Below, in pieces: positions 14,470-21,787 of a stretch of DNA of 27,779 nt; the first letter of the stretch is position 1; every line of letters starts with the position of its first letter. The translations under genes and the position numbers were made by a program. Under the pieces are notes generated by a model that had not been told where the DNA came from, did not search any database, and saw only the letters and a list, made by a program, of their open reading frames with translations. Source of the stretch: GCA-003244245 sp052390115 (GTDB lineage Bacteria; Actinomycetota; Actinomycetes; Mycobacteriales; Pseudonocardiaceae); NCBI GenBank assembly GCA_052390115.1, contig JBQTHE010000102.1, forward strand, positions 1 to 27,779. Direction: 5' to 3'.

Positions 14470-15540
14470 CTATGCCAGGTAAGGCTTGAGGAGGATGCCC
14501 AGCTGCAGGGTCAGCATCCGCATCCATGCCTGACCCATCGCCGCTACCGCTGCCGGCTCAGGAGTCATCCCGAAGACATACTCACCGTCGGCCCCCGGGG
14601 CGATGGTGTTCAACGCCGTCATGACTCTCATCTCGACCCACCCCATGAGGGCAATGGTCAGATCAGCCGGGATGATGACGTGGGGGTGCGTCCCACCGCC
14701 CTTGACATGGGCATCGGCCACCCTGGACATGTAGGCGTGGAAATCGCCATCCATCGGCTTCGTGGTGCTCCTCGACCACCACGTCTTGAGTGTCATCTTA
14801 CGCTGCGTGAGATGCGAGGCGTCCTGGAAGTATCCAGCCGATTCTGGGCGGGACAGCAGGTAATCATAAGCAAGGGTGATCACGCCACCGGCCGCTGGTT
14901 CCAGTAGCGGGCCGGTCTTGCGGAGAGTCAACGTCTCCTTGGGGCCAAACCCCGCGAACTCCGCGTAGGGATGAAACTCGGCGGCTTCGTGACGGCCAAG
15001 GGGGCCGTCCGGTTGAGCCAGGTGGGGCTCAAGGATAATCCCCAGCTGCAGCATGAACTGGTTCATCCATGCTCCCCCGGCCGCCGAGACATTGGCGACG
15101 TCGCAGGTCTCCCCTAAGACCTTGAGGATCTGTCCCTGGATCCACGCAGTAAGAGCGAGGATCAGCTGGGGTGGCAGCGGCACCTGCACGCCCGGAAAGG
15201 TCACCCCCTTGCCCTCGACTTGGCTGGCCTCCCGGAGGAAGGCTGACAGCTCACCGTCGAACGGCCCGGACATCGTTCTTTCCAGCCACTCCTTCATCAG
15301 TAGCGGGTTGACCGAACGGTCCGATCCGCTCATCAGCGGGGCAGATTCCGGGCGCGCCATAAGGTACCCGGATGCTGCCTCTGCGATATCATCGGTGAAA
15401 CCCGAAATTGCCTTACCGGTCTCTTGAACGGCCACCGCTTCGTACGCTCCAAACCCGGCGAATTCGGCGAGCGGAGCGAATCCCGGTGTCACCAGAAGGT
15501 CGTACTCGAGAGCTTCTGCAGTCTCATTGCTGATCGTCAT
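14470..15540 (-). CDS. Tandem protoglobin-like (globin-fold) protein
   Basis: A 356-aa soluble protein made of two similar halves. AEFAGFG recurs at residues 25 and 193. MARPESAP/LSRPESAG, a Trp-containing helix (KEWLERTM/KTWWSRST), (F/M)DGxxxAxx and QLGI(I/L)L(E/K)P(H/Y)LA also recur. The pattern of each half, a helix before a P-E-S-A turn and then W...F/M-DG..., resembles the protoglobin/globin-sensor fold. In half 2, RVADAHVKGGG offers His278 as a proximal haem ligand; half 1 has SQVEGKG there and no His except near its end. So only one half looks haem-competent. ATG 15540 is chosen because the upstream frame is not protein-like. It may be a gas or redox sensor or carrier. The fold is inferred by pattern. 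Confidence 0.65.
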   Translation of the reverse strand: MTISNETAEALEYDLLVTPGFAPLAEFAGFGAYEAVAVQETGKAISGFTDDIAEAASGYLMARPESAPLMSGSDRSVNPLLMKEWLERTMSGPFDGELSAFLREASQVEGKGVTFPGVQVPLPPQLILALTAWIQGQILKVLGETCDVANVSAAGGAWMNQFMLQLGIILEPHLAQPDGPLGRHEAAEFHPYAEFAGFGPKETLTLRKTGPLLEPAAGGVITLAYDYLLSRPESAGYFQDASHLTQRKMTLKTWWSRSTTKPMDGDFHAYMSRVADAHVKGGGTHPHVIIPADLTIALMGWVEMRVMTALNTIAPGADGEYVFGMTPEPAAVAAMGQAWMRMLTLQLGILLKPYLA

Positions 15541-15691
15541 GACCTGTTCCCATCTCTGCGTTGCCGCGGCTGCGGCGGACTGATGGCGCCGGTCGCGATT
15601 GGAGGTCGACCGCACGGCTCTCGTCACTGAGATGGCGCTTTCCTGGGTGACCGCGCGCCAAGGCAAGCCCCCTCGATCACCTTCTCCAGAC

Positions 15692-15708
15692 TAACGATCC
15701 AGTCGTTA
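15692..15708. promoter_or_regulatory. TetR-style palindromic operator candidate
   Basis: TAACGA and TCGTTA form a perfect dyad with 5 bases between (TCCAG). It lies ~150 bases upstream of the globin-like ATG and ~125 bases downstream of no plus-strand gene, so the globin-like gene is the likely target. On the minus strand TAGTCT overlaps the end of the dyad and could be a -10. No TetR gene is in the window. The AT-richer block at 15700-15785 shows no gene. Confidence 0.4.
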
Positions 15709-15832
15709 CGTCGCAGCTTCTTTCATGTGACCAATCGCCATGACTGGTTAATATCCCGTTGCGCGCTTATGAATCAGGTAACATCCGGCGACAGACGGTG
15801 GTGGTCGCCACAGCGGACCGCCACGCGCGTCG

Positions 15833-16963
15833 TCATGCCGGTAATGCCGCGAGCTCGCGCGGTCGGTGGTTGAGCCGGGTAGCGCCGTTTTGGGTAACCA
15901 CCACGATATCCTCGATACGGGCACCCCAGCGGCCGGGCAGGTAGATGCCCGGCTCAATGCTGAACGCCATCCCCGGTTCGAGCACCAGGTCGTTGCCGGT
16001 CACGATGTAGGGCTCCTCGTGCACCTCGAGGCCGATACCGTGCCCGGTCCGATGGATGAACCGCTCGCCGAAACCCGCGTCAGTGATCGGGACCCGGGCG
16101 GCGTCGTCGACCTGCTCCGCCGTCATTCCGGGCCTCACCGCAGCTACCGCAGCGTCCTGCGCGGCCTGCAGCACCGCGTAGGTCACGGCGACGTCGGCGT
16201 CGGCCGGCTCACCCAGGCTGTAGGTGCGGGTGCAATCGGAGAAGTAACCCTCCGGGGTCGGCCCGCCGATATCGACCACCACCACATCCCCGGGCTGCAC
16301 CACCCGGTCGGACACGTCGTGGTGGGGGCTTGCGCCGTGCGGACCGGAACCGACGATGACGAACGCCGCCGCGGTGTGCCCCTCCGCGACGATCCCGGCG
16401 GCCACATCGGCACCGACCTGCGCCTCAGTGCGCCCGACCCGCAGCCACTCCCCCATCCGGGCGTGCACCCGGTCGATGGCCTGGCCCGCGGCGGCCAGCG
16501 CGGCGATCTCGGCGGCGTCCTTGCGCATCCGCAATTGCCGCAGCACCGTCGACGCCAGCTCCTGCTCGCAGGCCGGCAGCGCGGCCCGCAGCCGCAGCAC
16601 GTGCGCCGCAGGCATCGAGTCCCCCACCGCGGCGCGCGACGGTGACCGGCCGGGGCGCCGCAACAGGTCGGCTACCAGGGTGTAGGGGTCTTCACCGTCA
16701 GGCCACTCGGCGATCTCCAGGCCGAGCCGGGGCACCGGGGTGACGTCCAGACCGGGCCGTTCCAGCGCCGGGACCACCAGCACGGGGTCACCGTCAGCGG
16801 GCAACACCAGGCAGGTCAGCCGCTCATGGGTCTCGCCGACCACCCCCAGCAGGTACCGCAGGTCCGAACTCGGGGTGACCAGCAGCGCGTCCAGGCCAGC
16901 GACCTGGGTGGCGTGGCGCGCCCGGTCCAGCCGGGAGATGAGTGTGTCGAGCAGGTCGGGCAT
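15833..16963 (-). CDS. M24-family metallopeptidase (Xaa-Pro dipeptidase/aminopeptidase)
   Basis: A 376-aa cytoplasmic dinuclear-metal peptidase that cleaves the bond next to proline or a related peptide. The N-terminal domain (about 1-145) has the creatinase-like fold pattern. The catalytic domain holds all five metal ligands: Asp231 (VVVDIGG), Asp243 (FSDCTRT), His308 (HRTGHGIG), Glu337 (IEPGIY) and Glu351 (ARIEDIV). A further His set (PHHDVSDR) is as in prolidases. ATG 16963 gives MPDLLDTLISRLDRAR. It is divergent from the exonuclease gene with 50 bases between. Exact substrate cannot be told from sequence. Confidence 0.92.
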   Translation of the reverse strand: MPDLLDTLISRLDRARHATQVAGLDALLVTPSSDLRYLLGVVGETHERLTCLVLPADGDPVLVVPALERPGLDVTPVPRLGLEIAEWPDGEDPYTLVADLLRRPGRSPSRAAVGDSMPAAHVLRLRAALPACEQELASTVLRQLRMRKDAAEIAALAAAGQAIDRVHARMGEWLRVGRTEAQVGADVAAGIVAEGHTAAAFVIVGSGPHGASPHHDVSDRVVQPGDVVVVDIGGPTPEGYFSDCTRTYSLGEPADADVAVTYAVLQAAQDAAVAAVRPGMTAEQVDDAARVPITDAGFGERFIHRTGHGIGLEVHEEPYIVTGNDLVLEPGMAFSIEPGIYLPGRWGARIEDIVVVTQNGATRLNHRPRELAALPA

Positions 16964-17013
16964 ACCCGAAGCTTAGGACCGGTCCGGACCGGGAGCTGGC
17001 AGGCTCTGCGCTC

Positions 17014-17964
17014 ATGAGTGCACCCCTGCTGCTGCTCGATGCCGCGAGCATGTACTTCCGGGCCTACTACGGGGTCCCGGAGTCGATCACCGCTCCGGAC
17101 GGCACCCCGGTAAACGCGGTGCGGGGATTCACCGACATGGTCGCCCGGCTGATCGAGCTGCGGCGCCCGTCCCGGCTGGTCGCCTGCCTGGACCTGGACT
17201 GGCGGCCGGCCTTCCGGGTCGCCGCGATCCCCTCCTACAAGGCGCACCGGGTCGCCCAGGAGACCGGACCAGGAGTCACCGACGTCGAGGAGGTGCCCGA
17301 CACCCTGAACCCGCAAGTCCCGTTGATCCTCGAGCTGCTGGCCGCGGCTGGCTTGGCCACCGCGGGCGCGCAGGGCTACGAGGCCGATGATGTGATCGGC
17401 GCGCTGGCCGCGGCGCAGCGCCGCGACCCGGTGGAGGTGGTCAGCGGTGACCGGGACCTGTTCCAGGTGGTGCGTACCGAGCCCACGCCGGTGCGGGTGG
17501 TCTACATCGGGCGGGGGCTGGCCAAGGCGGAGGTGATCGGCCCCGCCGAGCTCGCGAGCCGCTACGGGCTGCCCGAAACCGGCGCCGGCCCGGCCTATGC
17601 GGACCTGGCCGCGCTGCGCGGCGACCCCTCCGACGGGCTGCCCGGGGTGCCCGGCATCGGCGAGAAGACCGCGGCCACCCTGATCAGCCGGTTCGGCTCG
17701 GTGGAAGGTCTGCTCGCTGCGCTCGACGATCCACAATCGGCGATCGCCCCGGGGCTGCGGGTCAAGCTGCGCGTCGCCCGGGATTACCTGGAGGTGGCCC
17801 CCACTGTGGTGCGGGTAGCCACCGACGCCCCGGTGCGGCAGGACCGCGACGACACGCTGCCCTCGGCACCGGCTGACCCCGCCGCGCTGGCGTCGCTGCA
17901 ACGCGAGTGGGGCCTGGGCACCGCGGTGGACCGTCTCGTGGCGGCACTTCAGGGCCGGGGCTGA
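17014..17964 (+). CDS. 5'-3' exonuclease (FEN/Pol I N-terminal type)
   Basis: A 316-aa stand-alone homologue of the 5' nuclease domain of DNA polymerase I, which removes 5' flaps and RNA primers. Acidic metal ligands are seen at Asp9 (LLLLDA), Glu123/Asp125/Asp126 (YEADDVIG) and Asp146/Asp148 (SGDRDLFQ). The helix-3-turn-helix DNA-binding motif follows as GLPGVPGIGEKTA. ATG 17014 is the first start that gives the canonical N-terminus. No polymerase domain is attached. Its stop overlaps the convergent GMC gene stop by 16 bases. It is a housekeeping-type DNA repair gene unrelated to its neighbours. Confidence 0.92.
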   Translation: MSAPLLLLDAASMYFRAYYGVPESITAPDGTPVNAVRGFTDMVARLIELRRPSRLVACLDLDWRPAFRVAAIPSYKAHRVAQETGPGVTDVEEVPDTLNPQVPLILELLAAAGLATAGAQGYEADDVIGALAAAQRRDPVEVVSGDRDLFQVVRTEPTPVRVVYIGRGLAKAEVIGPAELASRYGLPETGAGPAYADLAALRGDPSDGLPGVPGIGEKTAATLISRFGSVEGLLAALDDPQSAIAPGLRVKLRVARDYLEVAPTVVRVATDAPVRQDRDDTLPSAPADPAALASLQREWGLGTAVDRLVAALQGRG

Positions 17965-19526
17965 CGCGCGTCCTCGGCGAGGAGATCGCTGGCCTTCTCC
18001 CCGATCATCATCGTGGTGATATTCGGATTGACGGCGGGCAGGAAGGGCATGATCGAGCCGTCGGCGACCCTCAGCCCGGTCACTCCCTTGACCCGCAGCC
18101 GCGGGTCGACCACGGCCAGCGGGTCGTCCGCGGCACCCATACTGGCCGTGCCCGCGAGATGGTAGACGGTGTTGTGGGTCTTGCGGACGTAGTCGATGAG
18201 CGCATCATCGGTGACCGCGTCCGGGCCGGGCGCCAGTTCGCGTTCGATCCAGCCCAGCAATGCCGGCTGCGCCGCGATCCGGCGGGCGAGCTTGATCCCG
18301 GCGAGCATCACTGAGATGTCGTGGCCGTCGGGGTCGGTGAAGTAGCGCGGGTCCACCGCGGCGCGGTCCCGGAAGTCACGCGTCCGGAGCCGGACCGTCC
18401 CACGGGATCGGCCACGGGTGACGTTAGGCGTCAGGCAGAAGCCGTTCGACGTGGTCGGATAGCCCCAGCGCAAGGTGTTCAGGTCGAAGGGCACCGAGCC
18501 GTAGTGCATCATCAGGTCAGGCCGGTCCAGGCCCGGTTCGGTCCGGGTGAACAGGCCGATCTCCCACCACTGCGTGGAGTGGCTGACCATCGGCCGCGAG
18601 GCCTCCCACATCACCAGGCCCTCGACGTGGTCGTCCAGGTTGCACCCGACGCCGGGGCTGTCCACCAGCACGTCGATGCCGACGTCACGCAGGTGCTGGG
18701 TTGGTCCGATGCCGGACAGCATGAGCAGCTTGGGGGTATCGATCGCCCCAGCGCAGAGGACCACCTCATGCCGGGCCTGCACGGTGCCGTACTGCAAGCT
18801 CGCCGAGTCGAGGTAGGCCACCCCGGTCGCCCGGTGATCGGTGTCGAAGAGCACCTGCTTGACCCAGGCGCCGGTGCGGACGGCGAGGTTGCGCCGCCGG
18901 CCCATGATCGGGTGCAGGTACGCGCGTGAGGAGGACATGCGGATGTTGCCGTCGTCGGCGTTGATCTGGAAGAAGCCGGCGCCCTCGGTGATCGTGATGC
19001 CCTCGTTGAAGCGCACGGTGGGGAGGCCGACCTGGGCCGCGGCCTGCAGCACGGCGACACCGCACGGGTCATGCGGCGGGATCTGCCGCAGCGTCACCGG
19101 GCCCGAGCGGCCGTGGTGGTCACCCGGGCCGTCGTTACTCTCCAGCCGCTCGATCAGCGGCCAGCACTCCTCGGCGCTCCAGCCCTCGCACCCCATCGCG
19201 GCCCACTCGTCGAGATCCTCGCGAGGGGGCCAGAAGGCGATACAGGAGTTGTGCGACGAGCAGCCGCCGAGGACCTTGCCCCGGGAGTGCCGCAGGAAGC
19301 TGTTGCCCTTTTGTTGCGGCTCGATCGGGTAGTCCCAGTCGTAACCCGAACCAGGCAGGTGCACCCACTGCTCCAGCCGCAGGATTTTCCGGTCGTCGAC
19401 GTCGGGTGGACCCGCCTCGACCAGGCAGACCGTGACCGACGGATCCTCCGACAGCCGGGCCGCAAGGACACACCCCGCCGAGCCACCGCCAACGACGACG
19501 TAGTCGTACTCTTCGATCCCCTTCAT
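17949..19526 (-). CDS. GMC-family FAD oxidoreductase
   Basis: A 525-aa flavoprotein of the glucose-methanol-choline family, oxidising an alcohol at a flavin; choline/alcohol dehydrogenase-like members look closest. The ADP-binding VVVGGGSAGC is at residues 10-19 with acidic Glu37 closing the fold. HSRGKVLGGCSSHN is the second family signature, and CAGAIDTPKLLMLSGIGP the third. The catalytic pair is His456 (YHLAGTASMG) and Asn500 (NPN). The start ATG 19526 gives MKGIEEYDYVVVGG and follows AGGA by about 7 bases; more 5' sequence is not protein-like. It is divergent from an ABC transporter operon. Substrate unknown. Confidence 0.92.
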   Translation of the reverse strand: MKGIEEYDYVVVGGGSAGCVLAARLSEDPSVTVCLVEAGPPDVDDRKILRLEQWVHLPGSGYDWDYPIEPQQKGNSFLRHSRGKVLGGCSSHNSCIAFWPPREDLDEWAAMGCEGWSAEECWPLIERLESNDGPGDHHGRSGPVTLRQIPPHDPCGVAVLQAAAQVGLPTVRFNEGITITEGAGFFQINADDGNIRMSSSRAYLHPIMGRRRNLAVRTGAWVKQVLFDTDHRATGVAYLDSASLQYGTVQARHEVVLCAGAIDTPKLLMLSGIGPTQHLRDVGIDVLVDSPGVGCNLDDHVEGLVMWEASRPMVSHSTQWWEIGLFTRTEPGLDRPDLMMHYGSVPFDLNTLRWGYPTTSNGFCLTPNVTRGRSRGTVRLRTRDFRDRAAVDPRYFTDPDGHDISVMLAGIKLARRIAAQPALLGWIERELAPGPDAVTDDALIDYVRKTHNTVYHLAGTASMGAADDPLAVVDPRLRVKGVTGLRVADGSIMPFLPAVNPNITTMMIGEKASDLLAEDARQPRP

Positions 19527-19573
19527 ACCTCGATCCTCGCGGACGCCCGCCAGAAGCACAGCTATGGCCTTCA

Positions 19574-19589
19574 ATAGCAGTCTTGCTAT
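19574..19589. promoter_or_regulatory. Inverted repeat in the GMC/ABC divergent gap
   Basis: ATAGCA and TGCTAT flank GTCT in the only AT-rich part of the gap. TATCAT (19587-19592) could be a -10 for the ABC operon, so a bound protein would block it. The XRE protein of the operon is a possible binder, by inference. Confidence 0.4.
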
Positions 19590-19628
19590 CATCCGGCCGA
19601 GGGATCGGATGGAGAAGGGCGCACGTGG

Positions 19629-20600
19629 ATGGCTGTGGTGGACGAGAGGGGCGGGTTGGCTCAGAAACCCGAGCCAGCGGGTGAGGCCGAGGTGATCAAT
19701 GTTCGTCACCTGCGGATGCGGTACGGATCGGTGGACGTGCTCGAGGGGATCGATTTCACCGCGACCCGCGGCGAGGTCCTCGTGCTGCTCGGACCCAACG
19801 GAGCCGGGAAGACCACCACCATCGAGATCCTGGAAGGCTTCCGGATGCGCTCAGGAGGGGACGTCAGGGTGCTGGGGATGGACCCGGCCCGGGCCGGGGA
19901 GCGTTGGCGGGCCGATGTCGGGATCGTGCTGCAGTCCTGGCGCGACCACGGCAAGTGGAAGATCCGCGAACTGCTGCATCACCTGGGCCGCTACTACGCA
20001 CCGTTTTCGACCCCGCAGCGCCCACGCCCCCGCGACGTGGACGAGCTGATCGAGACGGTCGGCCTCGGTGACCGCGCGTCAGCGAAGATCGCCAGCCTGT
20101 CCGGCGGCGAACGCCGGCGGCTGGACGTCGCGATCGGCATCATCGGCCGCCCACAGGTGCTGTTCCTCGATGAACCCACCGCGGGGCTCGACCCGGTGGC
20201 GCGGCGCGGGTTCCATGATCTGGTGCACCGGCTGTCCGACCTGGAGGACACCACGATCCTGCTGACGACGCACGATCTCGACGAGGCCGAGAAGCTGGCC
20301 GACCGCATCTTGATCCTCGACCGCGGGCAGATTGTCGCAGACGGCAGCGCCGAGGCGCTCTCCCGCCGGGTGTCCGGCCGGGCCGAGGTGCGCTGGAGTC
20401 GCGGCGGCGAGCACTTCGTGCACGCCACGTCCGATGCCACCGGGTTCGTCCGCGAGCTGTTCGCCCAGCACGGCGAAGAGATCGCCGACTTGGAGGTGCG
20501 CCGCGCCTCGCTGGAGGACACCTACATGGCGATGATCTACCGCCAGGAGTCGGGCGACCTGCCGGCGGCTGCCGTCACGTTCGAGGAGGTGGCCCGATGA
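19629..20600 (+). CDS. ABC transporter ATP-binding subunit
   Basis: A 323-aa ATPase of the drug/ABC-2 export class that powers the permease encoded next. Walker A GPNGAGKTT is at residues 55-63, a Q-loop-type LQSW at 101-104, the signature LSGGE at 157-161, Walker B LFLDEP at 178-183, and the H-loop is in LLTTHD. The C-terminal ~90 residues after the ATPase core (RRVSGRAEVRWSRGG to EEVAR) are the usual extension. ATG 19629 follows GGAGAAGGG (19611-19619). The stop overlaps the permease ATG in ATGA, showing an operon. Confidence 0.93.
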   Translation: MAVVDERGGLAQKPEPAGEAEVINVRHLRMRYGSVDVLEGIDFTATRGEVLVLLGPNGAGKTTTIEILEGFRMRSGGDVRVLGMDPARAGERWRADVGIVLQSWRDHGKWKIRELLHHLGRYYAPFSTPQRPRPRDVDELIETVGLGDRASAKIASLSGGERRRLDVAIGIIGRPQVLFLDEPTAGLDPVARRGFHDLVHRLSDLEDTTILLTTHDLDEAEKLADRILILDRGQIVADGSAEALSRRVSGRAEVRWSRGGEHFVHATSDATGFVRELFAQHGEEIADLEVRRASLEDTYMAMIYRQESGDLPAAAVTFEEVAR

Positions 20601-21451
20601 ACCCGATCCTGTCCGCGGTCGGCATCGGCCTGGGCCGCGGCTGGACCGAATTCCGGCACTCCCTGACCCGAGCGGACGAGCACGTGTACAACGTGCTGAC
20701 CGCTGGGGTCATCCTGATTGTCTTATACTTCCAGCGCGACAACACGGTCGCCGGGACGTCGCTGCCGCTGGCGACGCTGGTGCTGCCGGGCGTGGTCGGC
20801 ATGCTGGTCGCCTACAACACCGCCCTCGGCGGAGCGTTCGTGGTCGCCTTCGAACGCGAGGACGGGACGCTGCTGCGGGCCAAGGCCGCGCCGTTCGGTG
20901 TGGTCGGGTACCTCACCGGCCAGGTGGTGCGACTCCCCCTGACCACAGTCCTGAGCCTGTTGTGGGTGCTAGTCCCCGGGCTGTTCCTCTTCGACGGGCT
21001 GACCGGCGCGGGGATCGGTGGATGGGTGACGTTTCTGTGGGTGCTCGCCCTGGGGCTGCTGGCCACCCTGCCGATGGGGATGGTCCTCGGCTCGCTCGCC
21101 AGCAATCCCCGTACTGTCGCGCAGTGGGTCGGCCTGGTCAGCGCAGGCCTGATCGCGATCTCCGGGATCTTCTACCCGATCTCCGCCTTGCCGGACTGGC
21201 TGCATCCGATCGCCCAGGTGTTCCCGTTCTACTGGCTGGGGTTGGGTATGCGCTCGGCGTTGCTGCCCGACGCCGCAGCGGCGGTGGAGCTCTCCGGATC
21301 CTGGCAACATCTGGAGACGGTCGGCGTGCTCGGCGTGTGGGCAGTGGCCGGCCTCGTCCTCGCGCCCATAGTGCTGCGCCGGATGGCTCGCCGCGAGTCC
21401 GGAGCCAGTGTCGAGGCGGGCCGGCTCAAGGCCGCCCAAAGGATCGGCTGA
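20597..21451 (+). CDS. ABC-2 type permease
   Basis: A 284-aa membrane subunit of an ABC-2 exporter with about six hydrophobic spans. The first is VLTAGVILIVLYF. A pair follows around VLPGVVGMLVAYN, where FVVAFEREDGTLLRAKAAP is the typical cytoplasmic coupling segment. The family pattern AISGIFYPISALPDWL comes before the last spans. The C-terminus is basic and cytoplasmic. It is coupled to the ATPase by ATGA and followed after 17 bases by the XRE gene. Cargo unknown; drug or lipid export is typical. Confidence 0.92.
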   Translation: MNPILSAVGIGLGRGWTEFRHSLTRADEHVYNVLTAGVILIVLYFQRDNTVAGTSLPLATLVLPGVVGMLVAYNTALGGAFVVAFEREDGTLLRAKAAPFGVVGYLTGQVVRLPLTTVLSLLWVLVPGLFLFDGLTGAGIGGWVTFLWVLALGLLATLPMGMVLGSLASNPRTVAQWVGLVSAGLIAISGIFYPISALPDWLHPIAQVFPFYWLGLGMRSALLPDAAAAVELSGSWQHLETVGVLGVWAVAGLVLAPIVLRRMARRESGASVEAGRLKAAQRIG

Positions 21452-21468
21452 GGGGGATCGGCGCAGCG

Positions 21469-21708
21469 ATGAGCGAGATCGTGCACAACCGCATCGCCAT
21501 GCTGCGAGCCGAACGGGGAATCTCGCGGCGCCAGCTCGCCGAGGCACTCGGGGTCCACTACCAGACCGTCGGCTACCTGGAGCGGGGCGAGTACAGCCCC
21601 AGCTTGTACCTGGCGCTGCGGATCGCGGAGTACTTCGAGGTGTCAGTGGAGATCATCTTCTCCACCACCCCGTTCCCCCGCATCGGAAGCGTCGAGCGTT
21701 CGGCGTGA
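21469..21708 (+). CDS. Small XRE-family transcriptional regulator
   Basis: A 79-aa DNA-binding protein consisting almost only of a helix-turn-helix of the XRE/Cro type: RGISRRQLAEALGVHYQTVGYLERGEYSPS, then helix LALRIAEYFEV. This single-domain form often ends ABC-transporter operons and controls them. ATG 21469 follows GAGGGGG by ~12 bases; the preceding permease stop is 17 bases away. A strong terminator lies just downstream. The inverted repeat at 19574-19589 is a possible target. Confidence 0.9.
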   Translation: MSEIVHNRIAMLRAERGISRRQLAEALGVHYQTVGYLERGEYSPSLYLALRIAEYFEVSVEIIFSTTPFPRIGSVERSA

Positions 21709-21723
21709 CCGGCACGCAGCCCT

Positions 21724-21779
21724 TTCAGCGGGCTGAGCGGGGCTATTGTGACGCCGATAACCACGCTCAGCCCGCTGAA
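21724..21779. terminator. Strong bidirectional terminator
   Basis: TTCAGCGGGCTGAGCG (21724-21739) and its exact complement CGCTCAGCCCGCTGAA (21764-21779) form a perfect 16-bp stem with a 24-base loop. It sits between the convergent XRE and Hsp70-like genes, 9 bases from the latter's stop. Confidence 0.8.
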
Positions 21780-21787
21780 TACCTCGT

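Noticed and set aside
15541..15666. Upstream extension of the globin-like frame
   Set aside because: The extra 42 residues are Arg/Ser/Ala-rich and unlike the protein; more likely untranslated leader.
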